The translations under genes were made by a program, and so were the position numbers. The notes below the pieces were generated by a model, which did no database searches, was not told the DNA's origin, and saw only the letters and a list, made by a program, of their open reading frames with translations. From the NCBI GenBank assembly GCA_964611645.1, contig CAZTAO010000065.1, positions 1 through 24,414 on the forward strand: a stretch of DNA of 24,414 bases. The letters are read 5' to 3'. Position 1 is the stretch's first letter. Every line of letters starts with the position of its first letter. Shown here one piece after another: positions 7,903 to 15,164 of this stretch. This stretch comes from CAZTAO01 sp964611645 (GTDB taxonomy: Bacteria > Armatimonadota > UBA5829).

Positions 7903-7932
7903 ATTATATATCCGCATTCGATAGAGAGTCAA
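7903..7932 (-). promoter_or_regulatory. Sigma-70 promoter of the menG operon
   Basis: On the minus strand: TTGACT (complement of 7927-7932), an 18-base spacer, and a perfect TATAAT (complement of 7903-7908). The predicted transcription start is near 7896. It decides the menG start, because the upstream in-frame ATG lies inside the -10 region. Confidence 0.8.
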
Positions 7933-7984
7933 ACCAGACGAGGCCGGGGTCGGGTGAGACGCACGCTACTCTAGCTATACCACA

Positions 7985-8001
7985 GAGGAAAAGCTTTCCT
8001 C
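7985..8001. repeat. Short palindrome upstream of the STAND gene
   Basis: GAGGAAA-AGC-TTTCCTC, a perfect 7-bp inverted repeat with a 3-base centre, sits 82 bp ahead of the STAND ATG in the menG/STAND divergent gap. It could be an operator or a leader hairpin. I found no convincing sigma-70 promoter for the STAND gene in the same gap. Confidence 0.4.
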
Positions 8002-8083
8002 GATGTCGAACTCAAACTTGCCAGGCGCTATTGTGCCGAGTGGACGCAATTCCGAATCTTCGTCAGCTAGATAAGGAGGACGT

Positions 8084-11000
8084 ATGAGCCTGTGGAAGCG
8101 CCTTTTTGGCGGTAAGCCCGATGGATCAGAGTCATCGCCTGAGCAGCCCGCGCCTTCGGCTGCGTCAACAGAGACCAAGCAGCCATCTCCGAAGCAAACG
8201 GGTGCCGCAGCCCCAGGGCGCGACGCCGGGCCTGACGAACGCCGGATCCGGGTTTTCGTCTCGTCCACATTCCGCGATATGCAGGCGGAGCGGGACATTC
8301 TCATCAAGAAGATATTCCCGCAGTTGCGCAAGCTGTGCGAAGAACGGGCCGTTTCGTGGACGGAGGTGGACCTTCGCTGGGGCATAACTACCGAGGAATC
8401 GGCGGAAGGCAAGGTGCTGCCGCTGTGTTTGGCGGAGATCGAGCGCTGCCGTCCATACTTCATCGGTCTGCTTGGCGAACGCTACGGCTGGGTGCCGGAT
8501 GAGATCGATCCGGAGTTGATCGAGGAACAGCCATGGCTGGAGGAGCACAAGCAGCAATCGGTCACCGAGCTCGAGATCCTCCATGGCGTGCTAAACAACC
8601 CCGAAATGTCGGACCGTTCGCTCTTCTACTTCCGCGATCCCGATTATCTCAACCATCTCCCCAAAGGCAGCAATGCGGCTGATATCGTGAGCGAATCAAC
8701 CGATGCGGCCGACAAGCTTGCTGGCCTCAAGGACCGCATCCGGGCTAGACACGATGCTGGTCAACTCGACTATGCCCCACGAGAGAACTACGCTGACCCC
8801 GAAGCGCTGGGCGAACAGGTGCTGGCTGACTTCACGGCTATCATCGAGAAGCTCTATCCCAAAGACGCGGTGCCGGACCCGCTCGATCAGGAGGCCGCGC
8901 GGCACGAAGCTTATGCCCAGAGCCGCCGTCTGGCTTTTGTGGGGCGTGAGGACTTGATCCACCGCCTGGATGAACACTTTTCTTCCGCAGGCAAGCCTCT
9001 CGTGCTGACTGGTGAGTCCGGCTGCGGAAAGTCCGCTCTGCTGGCTGAGTGGGTGACGCGTTGGCGGAAGGAGCACTCCGAGGACCTGCTGATCCAGCAC
9101 TACATCGGCAGCACGCCGGACAGCGCGGACTGGCAGGGGCTAGTACGCCGGATTCTCGGTGAACTCAAGCGCGCCTTCGGCATCAAGGATGACATCCCTA
9201 CCCAGCCCGAAGCCCTTCGTGGCGCGCTGATCGAGTGGACGACGAAGTCCGCTGGTTCGCGCCGGGTAGTTCTTGTGCTCGATGCCCTCAACCAGCTCTC
9301 AGCAGGTGATGCCGCCGCTCTGCAGCTTGGCTGGCTGCCGGTCGTTTTTCCGACGAACTTCCGCGTGCTGGTCTCTTCGCTGCCGGGCGAGAGTCTCGAC
9401 GCCTTGCGCAAGCGCGAATGGCCGGAGTTGAACGTGCCGTTGTTTTCGCAGGCAGACATCAAACCCGCCGCGCTGGCCTACTTCAAGGTCTTCAGCAAGA
9501 CCCCGTCGAAAGACATCCTGGCACAACTGGGGTCCACCCCCGCCGCCTGCAACCCTCTCTACCTGCGTGCCGTGCTGGATGAACTGCGCCAGTTCGGGAT
9601 TCACGAGAAGCTACAGGCGAAGGCCTCCGAGTATCTCTCCGCGCCGGACCTTCCCGCGCTTTTTGACCGCATCCTGACGCGGTGGGACGAGGACTTCGGC
9701 AATTACAGCGAACACCCCGATCTCGTCCGTCGCTCGCTGTGCCTCATCGCCTGCGCCCGGTTCGGGCTGTCGGAGGGAGAACTGCTTGACCTGCTGGGCA
9801 AGAACGGCAAGCCGCTTCCCCGTAGGCACTGGACCCCGCTCTACCTCGCCGCCGAAAGTGCCCTTGCCCTGCGCGCCGGCCTGCTCAACTTCGGCCACGA
9901 CCACCTGCGCGCCGCTGTGCGAACACGCTGGCTGAATGAGACCAAGTCCGCGCGAGGGTTCCGCGTGCAACTGTTGGAGTATTTCGCCCGGATAGCTGAC
10001 CCTACAGACCGCAAACTGGATGAACTGCCGACCCTTTTCCTCGATCTAGAACAGTGGGAGAAACTCAAAGACCTGCTGTCGGACATTCCCGCATTCCTGC
10101 GGCTGCGCTCTACCGAGCGCTGGAAACTGGAACTGCACGGCTTCTGGATTCCACTGCGCCAGCGCTTCGATATGGGTAAAGTGTACCGCGAAGCGCTAGC
10201 CAAATACGAGGCACACATTCCTGACAAGCGCGATCTCCCGATTACCCTCAACGATGTCGCAGTCTTCCACTACGAAGCTGCGGATCACCAATCGGCTGAG
10301 CCTCTTTACCGCCGCGCGCTGGCTATCGATGAGCAGAGCTACGGCCCGGACCACCCGGATGTCGCCATCCGCCTCAACGACCTGGCGCAGTTGCTCTATG
10401 CCACGAACCGGCTGTCTGAGGCCGAACCGCTGATGCGCCGCGCGCTGGCTATCGATGAGCAGAGCCACGGCCCGGACCACCCGGATGTCGCCACGTGCCT
10501 CAACAACCTGGCTGGGTTGCTCGAGGCCACGAACCGGCCGGTCGAGGCCGAGCCGCTTTTCCGCCGCGCGCTGGCCATTGATGAGCAGAACCACGGCCCG
10601 GACCACCCGAATGTCGCTAGAGACCTCAACAACCTGGCGGTGTTGCTTGATGCCACGAACCGGCTGACTGAGACAGAGCCGCTTTACCGCCGCGCGCTGG
10701 CCATCGATGAACGAAGCTACGGCCCGGACCACCCGGATGTCGCTAGAGACCTCAACAACCTGGCGATGTTGCTCAGGGCCACGAATCGGCTGGCCGAGGC
10801 CGAGCCGCTGATGCGCCGCGCGCTGGCCATTTGGGAACGCTGTCTCGGCACAGACCATCCAAACGTGGCGTCAGCGATCAACAACCTGGCGCAGTTGCTC
10901 CGGGTCACGAACCGGCTGGCCGAGGCTGAGCCTCTGGTGCGCCGCGCGCTGGCCATCGCTGAACAGAGCTACAGCCCGGACCATCCGGATGTTGCTATAG

Positions 11001-11614
11001 ACCTCAACAACCTGGCGCAGTTGCTCCAGGCCACCAACCGGCTGGCGGAGGCCGAGACGCTCTACCGCCGCGCGCTGGCCATTGACGAACAGAGCTACGG
11101 CACGGACCACCCGGATGTCGCTACCAGCCTCAACAACCTGGCGCAGTTGCTCCAGGCCACCAACCGGCTGGCGGAAGCTGAGCCGCTTCACCGCCGTGCG
11201 CTGGCCATTGACGAACAGAGCTACGGCACGGACCACCCGGATGTCGCCAGAGACCTCAACAACCTGGCGCAGTTGCTCCAGGCTACGAACCGGCCGGGGG
11301 AGGCTGAGCCGATGATGGGCCGCGCGCTGGCCATTTGGGAACGCAGCCTTGGGGCAGACCATCCAAACGTCGCGCTGGCGATCAACAACCTGGCGGGGTT
11401 GCTCATGGCCACCAACCGGTTGTCTGAGGCCGAGCCTCTGATGCGCCGTTCGCTGACCATCTTCCTTGGGAGTCTGGGACAAAACCATCCGTATTCGCAA
11501 ACGATGGCTGAGAACTACAAGCTATTGCTGGAGGCGATGGGGCACAGCCAGGAGGAGGCGCTGGCCGAGTTGAACGCGGTTGGCAGACCATTCGGAATCC
11601 GGTTCGGTGATTGA
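8084..11614 (+). CDS. DUF4062-STAND (NACHT-like) ATPase with kinesin-light-chain-type TPR array
   Basis: Large signalling ATPase of 1176 residues. After a polar, low-complexity leader (1-50), a DUF4062 domain starts at RRIRVFVSSTFRDMQAERD (53-71) and runs to about 190; it includes VDLRWGITTEE and CLAEIERCRPYFIGLLGERYGW, the arrangement seen in TEP1/nephrocystin-3-like proteins. The P-loop module has Walker A GESGCGKS (310-317), Walker B VVLVLDALNQL (395-405, D400) and a VLVSSLPGE sensor-1-like strand. A helical winged-helix-like region (about 440-700) follows. The C-terminus is nine complete 42-residue TPR units plus partial flanking units (743-1150). No membrane segment. Very strong AAGGAGG site 4 bases before the ATG. 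This architecture is an NLR-like switch: TPRs sense, ATPase oligomerises, DUF4062 signals or acts. A role in phage defence or programmed death is inference; no partner gene is in the same operon. Confidence 0.9.
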   Translation: MSLWKRLFGGKPDGSESSPEQPAPSAASTETKQPSPKQTGAAAPGRDAGPDERRIRVFVSSTFRDMQAERDILIKKIFPQLRKLCEERAVSWTEVDLRWGITTEESAEGKVLPLCLAEIERCRPYFIGLLGERYGWVPDEIDPELIEEQPWLEEHKQQSVTELEILHGVLNNPEMSDRSLFYFRDPDYLNHLPKGSNAADIVSESTDAADKLAGLKDRIRARHDAGQLDYAPRENYADPEALGEQVLADFTAIIEKLYPKDAVPDPLDQEAARHEAYAQSRRLAFVGREDLIHRLDEHFSSAGKPLVLTGESGCGKSALLAEWVTRWRKEHSEDLLIQHYIGSTPDSADWQGLVRRILGELKRAFGIKDDIPTQPEALRGALIEWTTKSAGSRRVVLVLDALNQLSAGDAAALQLGWLPVVFPTNFRVLVSSLPGESLDALRKREWPELNVPLFSQADIKPAALAYFKVFSKTPSKDILAQLGSTPAACNPLYLRAVLDELRQFGIHEKLQAKASEYLSAPDLPALFDRILTRWDEDFGNYSEHPDLVRRSLCLIACARFGLSEGELLDLLGKNGKPLPRRHWTPLYLAAESALALRAGLLNFGHDHLRAAVRTRWLNETKSARGFRVQLLEYFARIADPTDRKLDELPTLFLDLEQWEKLKDLLSDIPAFLRLRSTERWKLELHGFWIPLRQRFDMGKVYREALAKYEAHIPDKRDLPITLNDVAVFHYEAADHQSAEPLYRRALAIDEQSYGPDHPDVAIRLNDLAQLLYATNRLSEAEPLMRRALAIDEQSHGPDHPDVATCLNNLAGLLEATNRPVEAEPLFRRALAIDEQNHGPDHPNVARDLNNLAVLLDATNRLTETEPLYRRALAIDERSYGPDHPDVARDLNNLAMLLRATNRLAEAEPLMRRALAIWERCLGTDHPNVASAINNLAQLLRVTNRLAEAEPLVRRALAIAEQSYSPDHPDVAIDLNNLAQLLQATNRLAEAETLYRRALAIDEQSYGTDHPDVATSLNNLAQLLQATNRLAEAEPLHRRALAIDEQSYGTDHPDVARDLNNLAQLLQATNRPGEAEPMMGRALAIWERSLGADHPNVALAINNLAGLLMATNRLSEAEPLMRRSLTIFLGSLGQNHPYSQTMAENYKLLLEAMGHSQEEALAELNAVGRPFGIRFGD
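10310..11443 (+). repeat. Nine tandem 126-bp coding repeats (TPR units)
   Basis: Nine direct repeats with an exact 126-bp period and no indels encode units of consensus RRALAIDEQSYGPDHPDV followed by LNNLAQLLQATNRLAEAEPL. Units start at 10310, 10436, 10562, 10688, 10814, 10940, 11066, 11192 and 11318; degenerate units flank both ends. Units 7 and 8 are nearly identical in DNA. Units 5 and 9 share a variant (AIWER, DHPNV, AINNLA) and are each preceded by a unit with VARDLNNLA, giving a four-unit super-period. Confidence 0.95.
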
Positions 11615-11783
11615 GGACGACCGCCGACAGCAGAGAGACCATTGGACAACTCGACCCCGGCCGCCTGCAATCCACCTGGGTTAGCGCCGAACTGGTGGCA
11701 GTAGCGAAACGGCAGCTTGGGGAAAATGGGAGAATACGGCCCTGGCGCGTCTCGACGAGCACCTGTTTCCGATCGAGAGGAGG

Positions 11784-11802
11784 CCCTGAAACAAGTTCAG
11801 GG
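11784..11802. repeat. Dispersed-type palindrome between convergent genes
   Basis: CCCTGAAACAAGTTCAGGG is a 7-bp perfect inverted repeat around ACAAG. I recognise it as a dispersed intergenic palindrome of many bacterial genomes, whose accidental translation gives the peptide ALKQVQGD. It sits 170 bp past the STAND stop and 32 bp beyond the end of the ADP-ribosylglycohydrolase gene, where it could also terminate both transcripts. No other feature is seen in 11615-11833. Confidence 0.65.
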
Positions 11803-11833
11803 TGACGTATACAATCGACTTACCGTGAATCAC

Positions 11834-12886
11834 TCAGTAAGGCGGCCCAAGGCGGCGGAGGCCGTGGTAGAGAATGACGATCATGAAGAGCAGATTGCGT
11901 GGAATAAGCAGCAGCCACGTCAGTGGCACGCCTTTCCCCCGCTGACCCGGATGCCTGGCGGAGAAGCCGAGCTTCTCACCCAGCCGCTTCATCCAGCCAA
12001 CCGAACGCGGAAACTCAACTACCCCCTCTCGCCATTCCTGTGGAATTGCCTCAACCCCCAACACGGCACCCGTGAGACCACCCACGATAGCGCCCGTGGT
12101 GTCGGTGTCGCCGCCCAGCCCGATAACTGCTGCCACGGCCTTGCGGTAGTCGCCCGGGAACCGCAGCCAGCAATACAGAGCCACCGGCACAGTGTGGCTG
12201 ATGTAGCCTGTCACACCCTCTTCCAGCCCCAGGGCCTGCGCGAACTGCTCCGGCGATATGTTGTTCCCAAGGCTTGCTTCGATGAGGTCGATAGCGGACA
12301 GCAGTTCCAGGTCCGAGCAGTACGAACGCAGCATTTCAAGAGCTGCCTGGGAATCGGTGGCCGGGCCGTGTTCTCTGCTGTATCTTGCGGCGGCAGCAAT
12401 GAGCAGCGCGCCCTGTTCCGCGCGGGGGTCTGTGTGAGTCATTATGGTGGAAGCGTGCACCAGAGCGCGCAGTTGCCTGTCGTCATTTGCGTACACCCCT
12501 ATCACGGGAGCGCGCATGGCGGGGCCGTTTCCGGCAGAGAATACACCACTCCTGGATGGCGACCAGCCAAGCATGAGCTTGAGGATCGACTTCAGGGTGG
12601 CAAGTCCCACTCCGGCGGGCATTCCCAAGAGCCAGCACCGCAATCGCCAACTCAGCGACCGCACGAAGAGGTCGGGGTCGCCTCCGGAAGCAATCAGCGC
12701 CTGCGCGGTCATACAGGCATGCTCGGTGTCGTCACTGATCATCCCGGCTCCAAAGAGGAACCTCTGGCTCAGAGCTTTCTCTCCAAAGAGCTTCGACTGG
12801 CGTTGTCTGCTCAGCCCCTCACGGGGCAGACCAAGTGAGTCCCCAACTGCCATTCCTACTATGCAACCAGTGTAACTGTCCAGCAC
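11834..12886 (-). CDS. ADP-ribosylglycohydrolase family protein with hydrophobic C-terminal tail
   Basis: Dinuclear-magnesium hydrolase of the DraG/ARH fold that removes ADP-ribose from proteins or small molecules. 350 residues. The start motif GCIVGMAVGDSLGLP (7-21) and metal motifs SDDTE (51-55) and GGDTDTTG (258-265) are intact, so it should be active. The canonical first motif is TDDT; a serine replaces the threonine here. After the catalytic domain (about 1-300), residues 319-341 (VPLTWLLLIPRNLLFMIVIL and the next three) form a strongly hydrophobic helix followed by a basic end, suggesting membrane attachment, which is not typical of the family. GTG start with GGAGG 5 bases upstream. It converges on the STAND gene. 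Such hydrolases either reverse toxin-like ADP-ribosylation or process ADP-ribosylated metabolites; which one cannot be said. Confidence 0.9.
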   Translation of the reverse strand: MLDSYTGCIVGMAVGDSLGLPREGLSRQRQSKLFGEKALSQRFLFGAGMISDDTEHACMTAQALIASGGDPDLFVRSLSWRLRCWLLGMPAGVGLATLKSILKLMLGWSPSRSGVFSAGNGPAMRAPVIGVYANDDRQLRALVHASTIMTHTDPRAEQGALLIAAAARYSREHGPATDSQAALEMLRSYCSDLELLSAIDLIEASLGNNISPEQFAQALGLEEGVTGYISHTVPVALYCWLRFPGDYRKAVAAVIGLGGDTDTTGAIVGGLTGAVLGVEAIPQEWREGVVEFPRSVGWMKRLGEKLGFSARHPGQRGKGVPLTWLLLIPRNLLFMIVILYHGLRRLGPPY

Positions 12887-13030
12887 TTATGCCTCCGAGT
12901 CCGCACAACGCAGACTCCGCGTGGATGCTCTTCGCTTTACATTAAGACGCCGCCACGGGTGAAGTAGTTCCGAAGACCATTCCGGTCAGGTTCTCATGAC
13001 GCAGGATCGTGCAGATCTGGTACGTGGAAT

Positions 13031-13170
13031 GAACCGCCCCCTACCCCCCTTTCGCTGCTCCCTCCCCTCGCAGGGGAGGGCTGGGGAGAGGTTCTTCTGG
13101 CGCGGGAATGTCAGTCGTCTTTACGCTAGGAGAACCGCCCCCTACCCCCCTCCTGCGAGGAGGGGGAATA
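13031..13170. repeat. REPIN-like composite palindromic element, copy at locus 1
   Basis: Three related palindromic pieces lie upstream of the ECF sigma gene. An incomplete GAACCGCCCCCTA element (13031-13055) comes first. A hairpin follows with stem 13060-13068/13072-13080 and flank GCTGGGGAGAGGTTCTTCT. After a 30-base spacer, an element starting AGAACCGCCCCCTA has hairpin 13146-13153/13159-13166 and ends GGGGGAATAC. The second and third pieces are inverted, diverged copies of one sequence. The same pair, twice in tandem, occurs at 17935-18166. The surrounding gap (12887-13030 and 13171-13201) shows no gene. Confidence 0.8.
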
Positions 13171-13201
13171 CAGTCCACTTTCCACTCTATCTCTACCCAA
13201 A

Positions 13202-13227
13202 TGTAACTTTGAAGGAGAATCGTCGTC
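13202..13227 (+). promoter_or_regulatory. Probable ECF-sigma autoregulatory promoter
   Basis: TGTAAC (13202-13207), 16 bases, then CGTC (13224-13227). This matches the AAC / CGTC bipartite pattern of many ECF sigma factors (for example TGTAAC and CGWC for SigX of Bacillus). It stands 32 bp ahead of the TTG start of an ECF sigma gene, the usual place for an autoregulated promoter. Transcription would begin near 13234. Confidence 0.6.
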
Positions 13228-13259
13228 TAAAGTAGTAGAAAGTCCAGTGGAGTTATCAC

Positions 13260-13931
13260 TTGGATTGCGTTGAACAGTTTGATTTTGGTGTGAGCAATGA
13301 GCAGCTTCTGCAGGATTGTGCGCTGCAGGATCAGGAGTCTTTGCGCGAGCTTTTCCGGCGCCACAAAGGCCCTGTGTACAACCTGCTCTACCGGACTCTG
13401 AGCAGCCACGACGATGCCGAGGAAGCCTTGGCCGATGTGTTTGTGAAAGTCTGGCGAAACGCCAAGGGGTTCAAGGGCAACTCGAAGTTCACCACATGGC
13501 TCTACAGCATCGCCGCGAACACGGCCAAAGACCGGCTTCGTTCGCGCAGAGGTCGCAACGAAGTGAGCTGTGAGGAAGTATTGGACTGGGAGTCTCACAT
13601 CAGCCCCAGCGCGCCAACCTCGGCTCAGGATGGCCCGGAGCAAGCAGTGATGAAGAGTCTTGAGCGAGAGTCTATGCACAAAGCGCTGGCGTCCTTGAAC
13701 GATGAGGAGAGGCTGATAATAACTCTCTACCATCTGCAGAGTTGCGATTATTCCGAGATCACCCGGATTACCGGCATTGCGGCCTACAATCTGAAGGTCA
13801 AGCTGTTTAGAGCGCGGTTGAAACTGCGCAAACTATGCGAACAGTTGGACAGGGAAGTGAATGATGATGAACTGCGAACAAGTACAACCGGAACTGCTGG
13901 ACTACAGCAGCGGAGCGCTGAGTTCTCCTGA
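13260..13931 (+). CDS. ECF (group IV) RNA polymerase sigma factor
   Basis: Alternative sigma factor of 223 residues. Region 2 spans about 28-95 (LFRRHKGPVYNLLYRTLSSHDDAEEALADVFVKVW with the FTTWLYSIAANTAKDRLR core-binding and -10 recognition part). Region 4 spans about 138-192 (ALASLNDEERLIITLYHLQSCDYSEITRI... helix-turn-helix). An acidic, serine-rich linker joins them, and region 1.1 and region 3 are missing, as expected for the ECF class. The start is TTG at 13260 with GGAG 7 bases upstream; the next in-frame candidate (GTG at 13290) lacks a ribosome site. The last 23 codons overlap the anti-sigma gene in another frame. It forms an operon with a zinc-finger anti-sigma factor and a Spy-like periplasmic protein, so envelope or metal stress is the likely signal. 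Confidence 0.93.
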   Translation: MDCVEQFDFGVSNEQLLQDCALQDQESLRELFRRHKGPVYNLLYRTLSSHDDAEEALADVFVKVWRNAKGFKGNSKFTTWLYSIAANTAKDRLRSRRGRNEVSCEEVLDWESHISPSAPTSAQDGPEQAVMKSLERESMHKALASLNDEERLIITLYHLQSCDYSEITRITGIAAYNLKVKLFRARLKLRKLCEQLDREVNDDELRTSTTGTAGLQQRSAEFS

Positions 13932-14331
13932 GTCGAGCGAGATCAGGGCTCACCTGGAAACCTGCAAGGCTTGTAGAGCGGTCTTGCGGGAAGAGACGGC
14001 ATTTGCGGCTAGACTAAGCCAGTTTCCCGCCGAGGAACCGATAAACGATGTGTGGGCGCTCGTGCGAGCCAGGACCAAGCCCAGGGAGTCGGTGCTACCT
14101 GGTTGGGTAATGGGAATCAATGTGTGGTATCGCAGGGCGGCCGCGACGGCTTTGGCTGTGGGAGTGATCGCTGCCGGAGTGGCAGCATTCCATCCCATGC
14201 AAGGCCCTGGCGCTAAGCCGACGATTGTCAATGTGCCAGGCGGTTCCGTTCCCACAGTGGCGGTTCAGTGGACAGATGACCCGCTCGACCACAAGAACGA
14301 CGTAATGATGAGCTATCTGAGCAATATGTAG
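13861..14331 (+). CDS. Zinc-finger (ZAS-type) membrane anti-sigma factor
   Basis: Membrane-anchored inhibitor of the ECF sigma factor encoded just upstream, 156 residues (fewer if a later ATG is used). The N-terminal cytoplasmic anti-sigma domain has the zinc pattern C5 ... H31-x3-C35-x2-C38 (HLETCKAC). One membrane helix follows (RRAAATALAVGVIAAGVAAF, 91-110) and then a short periplasmic tail of about 45 residues. Three consecutive ATG codons begin the gene; AGGGAAG upstream fits the second or third best. It overlaps the sigma gene by 71 bp and is followed after 7 bp by the Spy-like gene. Release could be by regulated proteolysis or by zinc-thiol redox chemistry; the sequence does not decide. 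Confidence 0.88.
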   Translation: MMMNCEQVQPELLDYSSGALSSPESSEIRAHLETCKACRAVLREETAFAARLSQFPAEEPINDVWALVRARTKPRESVLPGWVMGINVWYRRAAATALAVGVIAAGVAAFHPMQGPGAKPTIVNVPGGSVPTVAVQWTDDPLDHKNDVMMSYLSNM

Positions 14332-14338
14332 GGTTTCA

Positions 14339-15121
14339 ATGATACGTCTTTTCTCCAAGTCAATACCGGTAATCCTGGCAACGCTGGCTGTTCTGGCCTG
14401 CGCTTGTGCGCAAGCAGACCCGCCGACTAGACCTGGTGGGCCACCCGAGCGGGGCAGGATGCACTGGGGTGGCAAACCCGGCAATTGGGCGCCGTCTCTC
14501 ACTGATTCCGAACGCCAGCAGCTCAAAGCGATGGCTATGGACACTGTTCGCCAGACGGGGAAGTGCCTGGCTGACATCGCCAAGGGCAGGCGCAGCCTGA
14601 GGGAACTCTACAGAAGCTACAAGATCGACGAGGGCGCATACCGGTCAGCCTCTGAAGCTCTGGACAGAGCGCAGTACTCGCTGCTGAAATCCAATCTGGA
14701 CAGCCAGAAGAAGATACGCCAGATTCTATCGCGGAAGTCATTCGATTCTCTGCGAGATATTCTGGGGCGGTTCAAGGGTATGCCGGGAATGGAAGGCGGA
14801 TTCCGTGGACGGGACCGACTGTCAGGCAAGTGGGGCGCTCCAAAGCAGCCGGCGCAAAGCGAGTTTCACACTGCAACGAAACCCATTCTGGATAGAATCG
14901 CGGCAAACGCCAAGCTGTTGTTTGGTGTGTACTCCAAGTACGACCTCGATGTGAAGGCGGCTGAGGATCTCATACGGAAGATCCACAAGGACCAGATGGC
15001 CCTCACCAGACTCAACCACAAGCAGCAGCAATCTCTACGGTCTCAGTTGACCGAGGACCAGTTCAATCACGGCTTGAGGAATCCTCCGGCGCAGTCCAAC
15101 GAGCGCAGCCTGGATTTCTAG
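14339..15121 (+). CDS. Exported Spy/CpxP-like periplasmic protein with two helical repeats
   Basis: Periplasmic helical protein of 260 residues. A signal peptide (1-26, cleavage after ACAQA) is followed by a proline/glycine-rich linker, a first helical unit (about 54-141, starting LTDSERQQLKAMAM) and a second (about 188-246, ending SQLTEDQF). The second holds an LTxxQ motif (LTEDQ, 237-241), the hallmark of Spy/CpxP/CnrX-type proteins. Corresponding segments SLRELYRSYKIDEGAYRSA and KLLFGVYSKYDLDVKAAED suggest an internal duplication joined by a G/M-rich linker (145-175). Such proteins act as periplasmic chaperones or metal sensors that signal to anti-sigma or histidine kinase partners. It is 7 bp downstream of the anti-sigma gene, so it is either the sensor or the main target of this sigma system. 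The family assignment is by pattern only. Confidence 0.72.
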   Translation: MIRLFSKSIPVILATLAVLACACAQADPPTRPGGPPERGRMHWGGKPGNWAPSLTDSERQQLKAMAMDTVRQTGKCLADIAKGRRSLRELYRSYKIDEGAYRSASEALDRAQYSLLKSNLDSQKKIRQILSRKSFDSLRDILGRFKGMPGMEGGFRGRDRLSGKWGAPKQPAQSEFHTATKPILDRIAANAKLLFGVYSKYDLDVKAAEDLIRKIHKDQMALTRLNHKQQQSLRSQLTEDQFNHGLRNPPAQSNERSLDF

Positions 15122-15164
15122 CGAGCATCTGGGGCAAAGGCGCGAACAAGGGAGAGACGCGGCC

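Noticed and set aside
6732..8087. 451-codon open frame on the plus strand
   Set aside because: It is antisense to menG and the polyprenyl synthase and runs through the menG promoter; composition is that of a shadow frame in GC-rich DNA.
8084..8270. Signal peptide or membrane start of the STAND protein
   Set aside because: The first 50 residues are polar and rich in P, S, Q and A; no hydrophobic run is present.
10310..11443. Regular repeats considered as a CRISPR array
   Set aside because: The 126-bp units are in frame, contiguous without spacers, and encode TPRs.
10196..11500. Two long repetitive open frames on the minus strand
   Set aside because: They are the complement of the TPR array; repeated DNA with a 126-bp period keeps any stop-free frame open in every unit.
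11717..12838. 373-codon open frame on the plus strand starting MGKMGEYGPG
   Set aside because: It reads through the CCCTGAA palindrome (giving ALKQVQGD) and is then antisense to the well-supported ADP-ribosylglycohydrolase.
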